From Myxococcales bacterium (GTDB lineage: Bacteria; Myxococcota_A; Polyangia; Palsa-1104; JAEUJZ01), in contig JAEUJZ010000023.1 in assembly GCA_016794505.1 (NCBI GenBank), positions 275,473 through 339,472 on the forward strand: 64,000 nt of DNA. Reading direction: 5' to 3'. The stretch's first letter is position 1, and each line of letters starts with the position of its first letter. Made by a program: the position numbers and the translations under genes. Positions 51,292-60,309 of this stretch are shown one piece after another. The notes under the pieces are model-generated. The model searched no databases. It worked only from the letters and a program-made list of their open reading frames with translations, and had not been told where the DNA came from.

Positions 51292-53712
51292 ATGACTCCG
51301 GTCGCCGAAGCTGCCACGTTCTCGTCCATCTCGGCGCTGCTTTCGGCGCTGACGGCCGTGCTTTTGGGCGCCGTGTTGCTGAGCCGCAGCCGGCGGCCGG
51401 CGTACCGCGCGTTCATCGCGCTGTGCAGCAACGTGCTTCTGTGGCACCTGTTCAACGTCTTTCGCGGCGGCGATCGCTCATCGTATCTGGCGCTGTCGGC
51501 GCAGATCGCGCTGCCGCTTACGCTGGTCGGCTTTCTGCGCACGTGGCTCAACAGCGGGCGCGACGGATCGACGGTGTCGCGACGAGCGGTGGGGGCGCCG
51601 CGCTATGCCTGGCTGGCGGTGCTCTTGGCCGAAGTGGCGCTGCTTTACGCCTATACAACGCGGACGACCGGCGCTGTGCCCTCGTCGTCGCGCTGGGTGC
51701 TGCGCCTGCCCGCGGTCTTGCATGCCGCGACGCTGTTTTCCCTGTATGCCGCGCTGTCGCCGCTGTGGAGCGCATACCTAAGCACGCTGTCGCGCGTCGA
51801 TAAGCGTCGCCTGCTGTACCTGATCGGCGTCGGCGTGCTGTGCATCACCGCGGCGGCTATTGACTATTTACCGTCGCCGCTTGGGCGCGGTGGGCCAGCC
51901 ATCGGCAGCCTGCTCACCATCGTCTATCTGTACTTTCTGCAGCAGACGCTGGTCATGGATCGCCTGCTCGACATCAACGAGCTTCTGGGCCGCGTGGTCG
52001 TGCTGTCGGCCTTCGTGCTGCTTCTGTCGGCGGTCCAGACGCTGCTGACGCTGATCGGCGTGCAGCCGCAGCAGGTGGTCACGGTCGTCGCGTTTCTGAT
52101 CCTGCTTCTGTACGAGCCGCTGCGGGTGTTTCTGGAAAAGCAAGTGCAGCGCATCACGACGCGCGAGCGCACCGAGCTTCAGCACTCGCTGGCTGAGCTT
52201 CGCCAGCTTCTGCCGAATGTCATCGAGCCGCGCGAGGCGGTGCGCTTGGTGCTGGCGGTGTTTGAAGACACGCGCCGCTTAACGCAGGCTGCGATCTATC
52301 TGTTGGAAGGCGATGGCAGCGGCTATGAGCTGGTCGGCTCGTTCGGCAGCAGCCGGCCCGTCGAGCGCTTGGATACCGCGGCCCGCCGCCCGTTCTGGAC
52401 ACGGCTGATTGCAACGCGCCAGCCGATCACGCTGGAGCGTCTGCAGTACGAACACCTGCACAGTGGGCCCAGCGACGCCGCCGCAATCGAAAACCTCGAC
52501 GCCATCGCCCGCGTCTTGGTCGAGGTGCAGGCCAGCGCCGTGCTGGGGATCTTCAGTGGCAGCGGCAGTGGCGGCGGCAGCGCCGGCCAAAGCGCAGGCA
52601 GCGGCAGCGCGAGCAGCGAAAAGAGCGGCAGCGACTTCGCATCGCCCGATGTCCTTTTGGGCTTCCTATGCATCAAGGACAAAGATCCCGGAGAGCGCTT
52701 GAGCGACAGCTTTTCCGTCGGTGATCTCGACATCTATGCCGGCATCGCGGCGCAGCTTTCGATCACGCTGCAGAACTCGAAGCTGTACGAGCGCATGAAA
52801 GAACGCGACCGCTTGGCGGCGCTGGGGCAGATGGCGGCCGGCCTAGCGCACGAGATCCGAAACCCGCTGGGCGCGATCAAAGGCGCGGCCGAGCTGATTG
52901 CTCCAGGACGCGATGGACGGCTGCCGGCCGACGAAGACATCGCCGATTTTTCGCGCATCATCCTGGAAGAGACGCGGCGACTGGGGCGCGTCGTGTCGCA
53001 GTTTCTCGACTATGCGCGACCTCTGCGCGGCGACTATCAGCCGCTTTCCATCAACGACGTCGTGCGCCGCACCGAAGCGCTTTTGCGTCCACTTTCCGAG
53101 GAGATGAAGAACGACAGCCCGCCTGGCTTCGTGCCGCCCGAGATCGTCGTGCAGCTAGCTGACGATCTGCCGAAGATGCGCGGCGATGCCGAGCAGCTTC
53201 GCCAGGTGTTTCTGAACCTGGGGCTAAACGCGCTGCAGGCCATGGCCGAGCAGAGCCGGGCGGCCCTCGCCGAGAACCCCACGGCCGAGCCACCGCGCGG
53301 TCGCCTGAGCATCAGCACCGGCCTGCGCCACGGCGGTCGCCTGGGCGGCCCGACGCAGCATATCGAGGTGCGCTTCAGCGACAGCGGGCCGGGCCTTTCG
53401 TCCGCGGTGCAAAAGAACCTGTTCATCCCATTTTTCACGACCAAAGAGCGCGGCACCGGCCTGGGCCTGGCCATCAGCCAGCGCATCGTCGAAAACCACG
53501 ACGGCTTCATCGAAGTGCGCACGCGCACCGGATCGCCCGGCGGCGGCAGCACCCCCAGCGCGATCCCAGCAGGCGGGGCCACAAGCAGCGGCACCACCCA
53601 GGCTCTGCCGAGCAGCGGAATCGTCGCCACCACCGGCAGCAGCACCACCGGCAGCACCGCAGTCACCAGCAGTGGCACCACCTTCTTGGTGGTCCTGCCG
53701 GTCACGGATTAG
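51292..53712 (+). CDS. Membrane histidine kinase, GAF and HATPase domains
   Basis: The 806-residue kinase has about eight hydrophobic segments in residues 1-260, forming a polytopic sensor. A GAF-type domain follows (about 300-500), interrupted by a Ser/Gly-rich stretch (GSGSGGGSAG onward, about 420-450). The HisKA phosphoacceptor is GLAHEIRNPLG (H520). The HATPase domain has LNLGLNALQAM, DSGPGLSS and FFTTKERGTGLGLAISQ. A second low-complexity Ser/Thr/Gly-rich insert of about 45 residues sits just before the final TTFLVVLPV strand. No response regulator is adjacent, so it is an orphan kinase. Confidence 0.9.
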   Translation: MTPVAEAATFSSISALLSALTAVLLGAVLLSRSRRPAYRAFIALCSNVLLWHLFNVFRGGDRSSYLALSAQIALPLTLVGFLRTWLNSGRDGSTVSRRAVGAPRYAWLAVLLAEVALLYAYTTRTTGAVPSSSRWVLRLPAVLHAATLFSLYAALSPLWSAYLSTLSRVDKRRLLYLIGVGVLCITAAAIDYLPSPLGRGGPAIGSLLTIVYLYFLQQTLVMDRLLDINELLGRVVVLSAFVLLLSAVQTLLTLIGVQPQQVVTVVAFLILLLYEPLRVFLEKQVQRITTRERTELQHSLAELRQLLPNVIEPREAVRLVLAVFEDTRRLTQAAIYLLEGDGSGYELVGSFGSSRPVERLDTAARRPFWTRLIATRQPITLERLQYEHLHSGPSDAAAIENLDAIARVLVEVQASAVLGIFSGSGSGGGSAGQSAGSGSASSEKSGSDFASPDVLLGFLCIKDKDPGERLSDSFSVGDLDIYAGIAAQLSITLQNSKLYERMKERDRLAALGQMAAGLAHEIRNPLGAIKGAAELIAPGRDGRLPADEDIADFSRIILEETRRLGRVVSQFLDYARPLRGDYQPLSINDVVRRTEALLRPLSEEMKNDSPPGFVPPEIVVQLADDLPKMRGDAEQLRQVFLNLGLNALQAMAEQSRAALAENPTAEPPRGRLSISTGLRHGGRLGGPTQHIEVRFSDSGPGLSSAVQKNLFIPFFTTKERGTGLGLAISQRIVENHDGFIEVRTRTGSPGGGSTPSAIPAGGATSSGTTQALPSSGIVATTGSSTTGSTAVTSSGTTFLVVLPVTD

Positions 53713-53761
53713 GCGCGCTGCGTGGTTACTTCACGCGCTCGCTGTGATACCGTGCCGCGCT

Positions 53762-56428
53762 ATGTCCTCGTCGCTATCCGCAGATCAAACCGTGTCCGCT
53801 GGCAGCCAGACTTCTGACAAGCCGGGCGACAAGTACGACCCGCGCGAAGTCGAGCCGCGCTGGCAGCGCGCCTGGCAGGATGCCGGGCTGTTTTCATCGT
53901 CGGCCCAGGGCAGCGATCGGCCCAAGTTCTTCTTGATGGAAATGTTCCCGTATCCGTCGGGACGCATCCACATGGGGCACGTGCGCAACTATTCCATCGG
54001 TGACGTGCTGGCCCGCGGCTATCGCATGCGCGGCTATCGCGTGCTGTACCCGATGGGCTGGGACGCATTCGGTCTGCCGGCGGAAAACGCAGCGATCAAG
54101 GCCGGCGTTCACCCGCGCATCTGGACGGAAAAAAACATCGACGCGATGAAGGGCCCGCTGGTGCGCCTGGGCCAGTCATACGACTGGAGCCACGAGCTCT
54201 GCACCTGCGACCCCAGCTATTTCGTGCATGAGCAGCGCATCTTCATCGAGATGTGGAAGCGCGGCATGGCGTATCGCAAGGGCGCGCTGGTCAACTGGTG
54301 CCCGCAGTGCGCGACGGTGCTGGCCAACGAACAGGTCGAAGACGGCCTGTGCTGGCGCTGTCAGTCGGGGGTCGTGCAGCGCGAGCTTGTGCAGTGGTTC
54401 ATTCGCATCACGGCGTATGCGCAAGAGATCCTCGACGACATCGCAAAGCTAAACGGCAAGTGGCCGGACAAAGTGCTGTCGATGCAGACCAACTGGATCG
54501 GCCGCTCCGAAGGCGCCCGTATCAAGTTCGCGCTGGTGCAGCCGCTGTCTGCCGACGAGTCCGGGGCGGCGACGTCTGAGATCGAGGTCTTCACGACGCG
54601 CCCGGACACGCTGTTTGGCGCGACATTCATGTCGATCGCGGCCGAGCATCCGCTGGCCCTGCGCTTGGCCCGCGGCACGGGACGCGAAGCGGAAGTCACC
54701 GCCTTCGTCAACAAGGTGCGCGCCGAAGACAAGATCCGCCGCGGTGCGGAAGACTATGTCAAAGAGGGCGTCTTTACCGGCGCCTATGTTGTCAACCCAG
54801 CGACGGGAAAACAGATCCCAGTGTACATCGCGAACTTTGTGCTGATGGACTACGGCACGGGCGCGGTGATGGCGGTGCCAGCGCACGATCAGCGCGACTT
54901 CGAGTTCGCGCGCAAATACAGCCTGCCGCTTGCCGTCGTGATCTTGCCGCCGGATCGGACGCTCGAAGTCGCGGCGATGGACGCCGCTTATGTCGATGCA
55001 GGGACGCTGGTCGCTTCCGGCCCGTTTGACGGCACGCCAAGCGAAGAGGCCAAAGGCCGCATCACCGCCTGGCTGCGCGAGCGCGGACAGGGCGAGCAGA
55101 CGGTCAGCTATCGCCTGCGCGACTGGCTGGTGTCGCGACAGCGCTACTGGGGCTGCCCCATTCCAATGGTCGAGTGCCAAGGCGGCTGCGGTTATCAGCC
55201 GGTGCCGGACAGCGAGCTTCCCGTCTGTTTGCCCGAAGACGTCGAGTTCGTGCCGGGCGGCAAGTCGCCGCTTTCGACGCACCCAACCTGGGCGCAGACC
55301 ACCTGTCCTGTCTGCAAGGGCCCGGCGCGACGCGAGACCGACACCATGGACGGCTTTATGGAGTCGTCGTGGTACTTCCTGCGCTACACCGCGCCGAACT
55401 ACAAAGACGGGATTCTCGACGAAAAGGGCCTGTCGTGGATGCCGGTGGATCTGTACGTCGGCGGGTCCGAGCACGCGACCAAGCACCTGATCTATGCGCG
55501 GTTTTTCACCAAGATGCTCAGCGACTGGGGCCTTTTGCCCAAGGACCTGCGCGAGCCGTTTTCGCGCCTGCTGACGCAGGGCATGGTGCTCAAAGACGCG
55601 TATCGCTGCGCCACGCACGACTATCTGTACCCGGAAGAAGTGCAAGACGGAACCTGCAAGCAGTGCGGCCAGCCGGCGCAGCAGCTGCGGCAGATGAAGA
55701 TGTCCAAGAGCTTCCGCAACGTCGTCGAGCCGATGACGTTGATCGATCGCTACGGCGCGGACACGGTGCGGCTGTTCTGCCTGTTCGCAGCGCCGCCGGA
55801 TTCGGTGCTGGAATGGAGCGAGGCCGGCGTCGAGGGCTGTAGCCGCTTCCTCGGGCGCTTGCATCGCTTGGTGCTGCGGGCGCTTTCGCTGCCGCTGGCG
55901 CCCGATGGCAGTGCGACCGGCCCCGAGGATCTGGCCTTGCGGCGCAAGACGCACAAGACGATCCGCCGCGTGACCACGGATCTGTTCGAGCGCCTGCAGT
56001 ACAACACCGCCATCGCGGCAATCATGGAGCTGTGCAACGAGACCGGCGATCGTCTGACGGCGATGGGCCAGGGCGCGGTCTTGAACTTTGCCGTGCGCGA
56101 GGCGATCGAGAGCGCTGTGCTGCTTTTGTGTCCGATGGCGCCGCACCTGTGCGAAGAGCTGTGGCGACTGCTGGGAAACCAGGGCTTTGCCGTTGCTGCG
56201 ACTTGGCCGATCTGCGACGAAGCCATCGCCCGCGACCATCAAGTGACCGTGGTTGTGCAGGTCAACGGCAAGAAGCGCGGCGAGGTGCTGGTGGCTCCCG
56301 ATGCTGACGAAGCGACGGTGACCGCGCTGGCCATGGCCGACGCCAACGTGAACCAGCACACGGCGGGCAAGGCCGTGAAAAAAGCAGTGTTCGTCAAAGG
56401 CCGCCTGCTAAACCTCGTCGTGGGGTAA
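53762..56428 (+). CDS. leuS: Leucyl-tRNA synthetase
   Basis: Charges tRNA-Leu. The product is 888 residues, typical for bacterial LeuRS. The HIGH-type motif is SGRIHMGHVRNYS (H70-H73), the editing domain is present (TTRPDTLFGATFM), and MKMSKSFRN is the KMSKS loop near residue 645. A C-terminal domain ends the protein (VVQVNGKKRGEVLVAP). The ATG at 53762 is preferred over an upstream start 30 codons earlier, since KYDPREVEPRWQ is the family's normal opening and the extra residues are untypical. It lies 50 bp after the kinase gene. Confidence 0.97.
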   Translation: MSSSLSADQTVSAGSQTSDKPGDKYDPREVEPRWQRAWQDAGLFSSSAQGSDRPKFFLMEMFPYPSGRIHMGHVRNYSIGDVLARGYRMRGYRVLYPMGWDAFGLPAENAAIKAGVHPRIWTEKNIDAMKGPLVRLGQSYDWSHELCTCDPSYFVHEQRIFIEMWKRGMAYRKGALVNWCPQCATVLANEQVEDGLCWRCQSGVVQRELVQWFIRITAYAQEILDDIAKLNGKWPDKVLSMQTNWIGRSEGARIKFALVQPLSADESGAATSEIEVFTTRPDTLFGATFMSIAAEHPLALRLARGTGREAEVTAFVNKVRAEDKIRRGAEDYVKEGVFTGAYVVNPATGKQIPVYIANFVLMDYGTGAVMAVPAHDQRDFEFARKYSLPLAVVILPPDRTLEVAAMDAAYVDAGTLVASGPFDGTPSEEAKGRITAWLRERGQGEQTVSYRLRDWLVSRQRYWGCPIPMVECQGGCGYQPVPDSELPVCLPEDVEFVPGGKSPLSTHPTWAQTTCPVCKGPARRETDTMDGFMESSWYFLRYTAPNYKDGILDEKGLSWMPVDLYVGGSEHATKHLIYARFFTKMLSDWGLLPKDLREPFSRLLTQGMVLKDAYRCATHDYLYPEEVQDGTCKQCGQPAQQLRQMKMSKSFRNVVEPMTLIDRYGADTVRLFCLFAAPPDSVLEWSEAGVEGCSRFLGRLHRLVLRALSLPLAPDGSATGPEDLALRRKTHKTIRRVTTDLFERLQYNTAIAAIMELCNETGDRLTAMGQGAVLNFAVREAIESAVLLLCPMAPHLCEELWRLLGNQGFAVAATWPICDEAIARDHQVTVVVQVNGKKRGEVLVAPDADEATVTALAMADANVNQHTAGKAVKKAVFVKGRLLNLVVG

Positions 56429-56453
56429 AGTCAAGAGGTCCATCGAGGTAGGT

Positions 56454-58112
56454 ATGCGGCTCTCGCCGGGACGATGGCTGAACGCTCAGCTGCATCTTTT
56501 GTCGTGGCTCGGCGAAGATCTGCACGGCGAGAGCTTCTTGGCCGAACAGCGCCCCCAGGGACGCACGGTCGTTGTCAAGGTGCTGTCGTCGGAAGCCTGC
56601 CGTACATCGGCGTTCATCGAGCGCTTTCGCCGCAGCGCCGAGCGGGCGATGCTCCTCAATCACCGCCATGCCGCCGCTGTGCATGCCTTTGGTGTCCTGC
56701 CTGCTTCTGCGGATTCTGCGGGCGTGTCGGCGACGGGATTCGAGCTCTTGGCTAGCCCGCCTGGCATCGCGGTCGCTGGATCGATTGGATCCGGCATTCC
56801 CTGGCTGGCCACGGATCCTCTCGATGGCCCGGATCTGCGCAGCTATCTCAGCGAGGGGGCGACGCCGGATACGCTGGCCGCGCTGCTTTCGCCCGTCGCT
56901 GATGTCCTGGATCGCGCCGCGGCTTTGGGCCTTGTGCATGGCGAGCTGATGCCGAGCAGCATCGTCCTTGAGCGAGAAGGCGAGGGACATCGCGCCGTAC
57001 TGATCGATCTGGGCCTGGCCAAGGTACAAGCCGCCGATCTTCTGGATGTGCCTGCGCCGCCGTTTGCGCTGAGCTATCGCAGCCCCGAGCAGTGCGCCGA
57101 TGGCCAGCACGTCGAGTCGGCATCGGATCGCTATGCGCTGGCCGTGCTGCTGTTTGAAGCAGTGGCCGGGCGACCGCCGTTTGTCGCCGAGAACCCGCGG
57201 GCTCTTTTGCAGCTTCATCGCAGCGCGCCGGTACCGCCTTTGCGAACGATTGCGGCGCAGGTGCAAAACGCCGAGGCGCTGGATGCCTTTTTCGTCCGCG
57301 CCCTGGCCAAAGAGCCCGCGGCTCGCTTCGTCAGCGCCACCGCCATGCTCGAAGAATTCACGCTGGCCCTGTCGGTTGGACAAAAACCGCAAGTGCGACC
57401 GGCGCAGCGTCGACGATCACCGCGCTGGTATCGGCTGTGGCGCGAGACATCCGGCGCGACCGGCGGCCCCGAGCGAGCTGTACAGACTCTGTCAGCCGGC
57501 CAAGGCCACAGCGATCCGACCGGCACGCTCGACATCGTCGTCGGACCGCGCGCCGTTTTGGGCAAGCAGAGCGAGTGTGATGTGGTCTGCCAAGCGCTGC
57601 CCTCGCCGCAACACGACCTGATCACCGGCACGATCAGTCGCGAGCACGCCGTGCTGATCTGGCTCGACAACCGTCTGCACATCCTCGACCAAAGCAGCAA
57701 TGGCACGTTCATCGACGAGCGCCGCGTCGGTTCCCGCCTGAGCGCGCTGCCCGATGGATCCGTGCTGCGCTTGGGGCAACATCTGGCCGTGCGCGTCTCG
57801 CTGCTTTCCGGCGAGTCCAGCGCGGATCCTCCCCCCGGCGCGCTCTTGCAGCGCACAGATGCCTATGCCCCAGGGGTGCCGCCGACGCTGATGCTGTGGC
57901 AGCCGCTGGCGGTTCGGGGGTCGCCGCTGGAACGGCTGGGGGGTGCCCTGCGCTATGGCCAGGTCTGGGTCGCCCATCGCGAGCTGTGGTGGAGCGGCCA
58001 TCCGACGGTGCTCTGGCAGCGCCAAGATCACAGCAGCGTGCTCGGCCCGGCGCCGCTGCGCGACGGCGATCTGCTGGTCGACCGCGATGTCGTCCTGCGC
58101 GTTCAGCACTGA
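56454..58112 (+). CDS. Pseudokinase with C-terminal FHA domain
   Basis: A 552-residue protein with a Ser/Thr kinase-like fold (about 15-300) and an FHA domain (about 365-450). The VAIK Lys is present (VVVKVLS) and LVHGELMPSSIVL replaces HRDLKPxN, so the catalytic Asp becomes Glu, and Lys and Asn are lost. DFG is DLG (LIDLGLAK). Phosphotransfer is therefore unlikely; it may act as a scaffold. The FHA part reads RAVLGKQSECDVVCQ, SREHAVLIWLD and QSSNGTFIDERRV, keeping the Ser-Arg-His and Ser-Asn-Gly elements. GAGGTAGG precedes the ATG by about one base. It follows leuS by 25 bp. Confidence 0.8.
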   Translation: MRLSPGRWLNAQLHLLSWLGEDLHGESFLAEQRPQGRTVVVKVLSSEACRTSAFIERFRRSAERAMLLNHRHAAAVHAFGVLPASADSAGVSATGFELLASPPGIAVAGSIGSGIPWLATDPLDGPDLRSYLSEGATPDTLAALLSPVADVLDRAAALGLVHGELMPSSIVLEREGEGHRAVLIDLGLAKVQAADLLDVPAPPFALSYRSPEQCADGQHVESASDRYALAVLLFEAVAGRPPFVAENPRALLQLHRSAPVPPLRTIAAQVQNAEALDAFFVRALAKEPAARFVSATAMLEEFTLALSVGQKPQVRPAQRRRSPRWYRLWRETSGATGGPERAVQTLSAGQGHSDPTGTLDIVVGPRAVLGKQSECDVVCQALPSPQHDLITGTISREHAVLIWLDNRLHILDQSSNGTFIDERRVGSRLSALPDGSVLRLGQHLAVRVSLLSGESSADPPPGALLQRTDAYAPGVPPTLMLWQPLAVRGSPLERLGGALRYGQVWVAHRELWWSGHPTVLWQRQDHSSVLGPAPLRDGDLLVDRDVVLRVQH

Positions 58113-58199
58113 CGGCCGCGACAAGACAGAACAGGTCGACTCGGCCGAGCGGGGGGAATGTGCGATTTAGCGCTGGCTTCAGCGACTGCGCTGAGTACC

Positions 58200-59555
58200 A
58201 TGCCGGCGATGTTGCGAGCGCTTCTTTGTGGGACGGTGCTTTTTGCGTGGGCCTGTGCGACGCCAGCCAAGCAGGCCGTGGGGGATGCAAGTCCCGCGAC
58301 GGCTGCGCTGCAGGCGGGAACAGCCGCGACGCAAGCAGGGACAAGCGCAACACAAGCAGGGACGACGACAAGCCCCAGCCCAGCGAGCGCACGCGGTGTG
58401 ATCGTGTGGTCGGTGCAGACTCGCGGCTCGCTGCCAGCGGATCTGCGGCAGGCGATGGCCCCGACGCTGGTCGAGCCCGATCCGGGACCGCTTGCGGCCG
58501 CCATCACGACGCTGGTCTCTGCCAAAAAAGCCCTGGCAGAGCTGCGCTGCACCGAGACCCTCAGCCCGGTTGCGCAGGCGATCGATCGGCTGCTGCAAGA
58601 CCATCGCATCGCCGACACCCAGGCGCTTCTGAGCGAGCTGTACAGTGTGCTTCTGCAGTGCGCCGATCGTCTGAATCAAGGGCCGCTGGCGCGACGAGCG
58701 AGCGATGCCCTGTTCGCGCTGCAGGCCCCTGTTCCGCCCGATGTCGCGCTGGTCTTGGCCCGGCACCAAAGCCCGCGACGCTATGGCCCACCGCTGCCGC
58801 CCGTTCGCGTCGAAAGTGATCCGCCCGGCGCCCTGGTTCGCCGCAACCTGCTTCCGGTCGGTCCCACGCCGGCCGCGGTCGAAGGCGGCGAAGAGCCAGG
58901 CCCGACGTATGACCCGACGGTGCCGGCTCATCCGACGGACTTCATCGATGTCGAGCTGGCCGGGTATCGCAAGCTGCACCGCACACTGCCCGCACGCGGC
59001 GAGCTGGTGCTGGCGCTGCGCCCCGAAGATCGACCGCCGATCCTTCTGGAACAGGTGGCCCTGCAAGAGCCAGGCAGCGATGCGCAGGCGGCGCTTCTGC
59101 GGGCGCTATCGGACGTGGTTGCGGCCAGCAAGACGCCGTCGTCGCTGCGCCAGATCGTCATCGTGTGGCCCAAAGAGCGAGCCGGAAGCCCCGTGGCGGG
59201 CGAAGGGCTTCTGGCCCGCGTCTATGACCTGGATCGACGCGCTTGGCAGGGGGCAGCAAGCGAAATCAGCGCGGGCCCGGCACCCAGCCAAGCGCAGGCG
59301 ATCGCCGGTCTTTTGCGACGAGACGACGGGACAACTCCCGCCGGGGTCGCCTCTGCACTCGCCGCTGGGACCGGAAAGCCTGCGACCAGCAAAGACGCCG
59401 CTGCCAGCAAAGAGGCACCGAAGAAGAAGGGCCTATTCGGCAACACCAAGTGGTACACCTGGGTCGTCGCGGGCGGCGTCGTGGCGCTGATTGCCGGCCT
59501 GCTGATCGCCGAAAAAGTAAGCCCGGAAAAAGTGACGATCTCGGCGACGCGCTAG
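58200..59555 (+). CDS. Lipoprotein with PEGA-like domain and C-terminal helix
   Basis: A 451-residue protein of unknown role. The N-terminus is a lipoprotein signal with a Cys in LFAWACAT. It has short AQAGT-type repeats (21-bp units at 58311-58373). A PEGA-like block (VESDPPGALVRRNLLPVGPT, then VELAGYRKLHRTLP) lies around residues 205-280. The C-terminus has a membrane-like helix (WYTWVVAGGVVALIAGLLIA). Two further ATG codons lie close to the chosen start at 58200. It is in line with the pseudokinase and mobA-like genes and may be part of one transcript. Confidence 0.65.
   Translation: MPAMLRALLCGTVLFAWACATPAKQAVGDASPATAALQAGTAATQAGTSATQAGTTTSPSPASARGVIVWSVQTRGSLPADLRQAMAPTLVEPDPGPLAAAITTLVSAKKALAELRCTETLSPVAQAIDRLLQDHRIADTQALLSELYSVLLQCADRLNQGPLARRASDALFALQAPVPPDVALVLARHQSPRRYGPPLPPVRVESDPPGALVRRNLLPVGPTPAAVEGGEEPGPTYDPTVPAHPTDFIDVELAGYRKLHRTLPARGELVLALRPEDRPPILLEQVALQEPGSDAQAALLRALSDVVAASKTPSSLRQIVIVWPKERAGSPVAGEGLLARVYDLDRRAWQGAASEISAGPAPSQAQAIAGLLRRDDGTTPAGVASALAAGTGKPATSKDAAASKEAPKKKGLFGNTKWYTWVVAGGVVALIAGLLIAEKVSPEKVTISATR
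58311..58373. repeat. 21-bp coding tandem repeat (QAGT)
   Basis: Three units encode QAGTAAT, QAGTSAT and QAGTTT-like residues in the N-terminal part of the lipoprotein gene. The period keeps the frame. Confidence 0.7.
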
Positions 59556-59571
59556 ACGGACGCAGCGGACC

Positions 59572-60276
59572 ATGGCAGCGCGACTTTTGTGCGGCATCTT
59601 CGTCGGAGGACAGAGCCGACGCATGGGCGGGCATCCCAAGGGCCTGCTTCCTGCGCCAAAGAACGCGGCAGACTCGCCGGCCGAATCGACGAGCGCAGCG
59701 CCCATCGCGAAAAAAACCACGACGCTGGTCGGTCGCTTGGTGGCGATTGCTCAGGGCCTGGATCTGCCCGTCTGTTTGGTGGGACAGCATGCCGAGTACG
59801 CCGGGCTGGGCCTTTCGCTACTTGCCGACCAGCCGCCGGGGCGTGGGCCGCTGGGTGGGCTGGCCGCGCTGCTCGGGGCCGCCCGCGAAACCGGGGCCGA
59901 GGGCGCGATCGCGCTTTCGTGTGATCTGCCTTTTTTGGGACCGCGGCTGCTCGCGCGCTTGATCGCGGCGCCGACCGAGCACTCTGTGGCGGCGGCTCCG
60001 CTGTGGCAGCCCGCCGATCGCGACGCGCCGATCTGGGAGCCGCTGTGCGCCCGCTACTCGATCGCATTTCTGCCGCTTTTGCAGCAGGCCATGGCGCAGG
60101 GCGCTCGCTCGCTGCAGCCGATTCTGTCGCAGGCGGGTACGCTGCCGTTGGCGCTGGACAGCGACGAACAGGCGCAGGTGCGCGACTGGGACAGCCCGGA
60201 CGATCTGCCCGCGGAACTGGCCGCCGCGCTGCCTGAAGCCTTGGCCGCCGAGTGGGCCGCCCGGCTTCGTCGTTGA
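59572..60276 (+). CDS. mobA: MobA-like molybdenum-cofactor guanylyltransferase
   Basis: Transfers GMP to molybdopterin to make the guanine-dinucleotide cofactor. The nucleotidyltransferase signature GGQSRRMGGHPKGLL opens the protein, followed by an unusual Ala/Ser-rich insert (residues about 27-45). DQPPGRGPLGGLAALL, SCDLPFLGPRLLA with the metal Asp, and WDSPDDL complete the family motifs. The 234 residues are slightly long because of the insert. It lies 16 bp after the upstream PEGA-like gene. Related MobA-like enzymes with other substrates cannot be excluded. Confidence 0.8.
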   Translation: MAARLLCGIFVGGQSRRMGGHPKGLLPAPKNAADSPAESTSAAPIAKKTTTLVGRLVAIAQGLDLPVCLVGQHAEYAGLGLSLLADQPPGRGPLGGLAALLGAARETGAEGAIALSCDLPFLGPRLLARLIAAPTEHSVAAAPLWQPADRDAPIWEPLCARYSIAFLPLLQQAMAQGARSLQPILSQAGTLPLALDSDEQAQVRDWDSPDDLPAELAAALPEALAAEWAARLRR

Positions 60277-60309
60277 CAGGCGGGCGCGGCAGCAAAGATA
60301 CTGCCCAGC

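Noticed and set aside
53720..53736. Terminator hairpin after the histidine kinase
   Set aside because: The stem is only five bases (GCGTG/CACGC) with a 7-nt loop and no T-run; too weak to call.
54449..56359. Long 636-codon minus-strand open frame opposite leuS
   Set aside because: GC-rich codon bias on the plus strand leaves the antisense frame open; leuS is unambiguous and the antisense protein has no recognisable domain.
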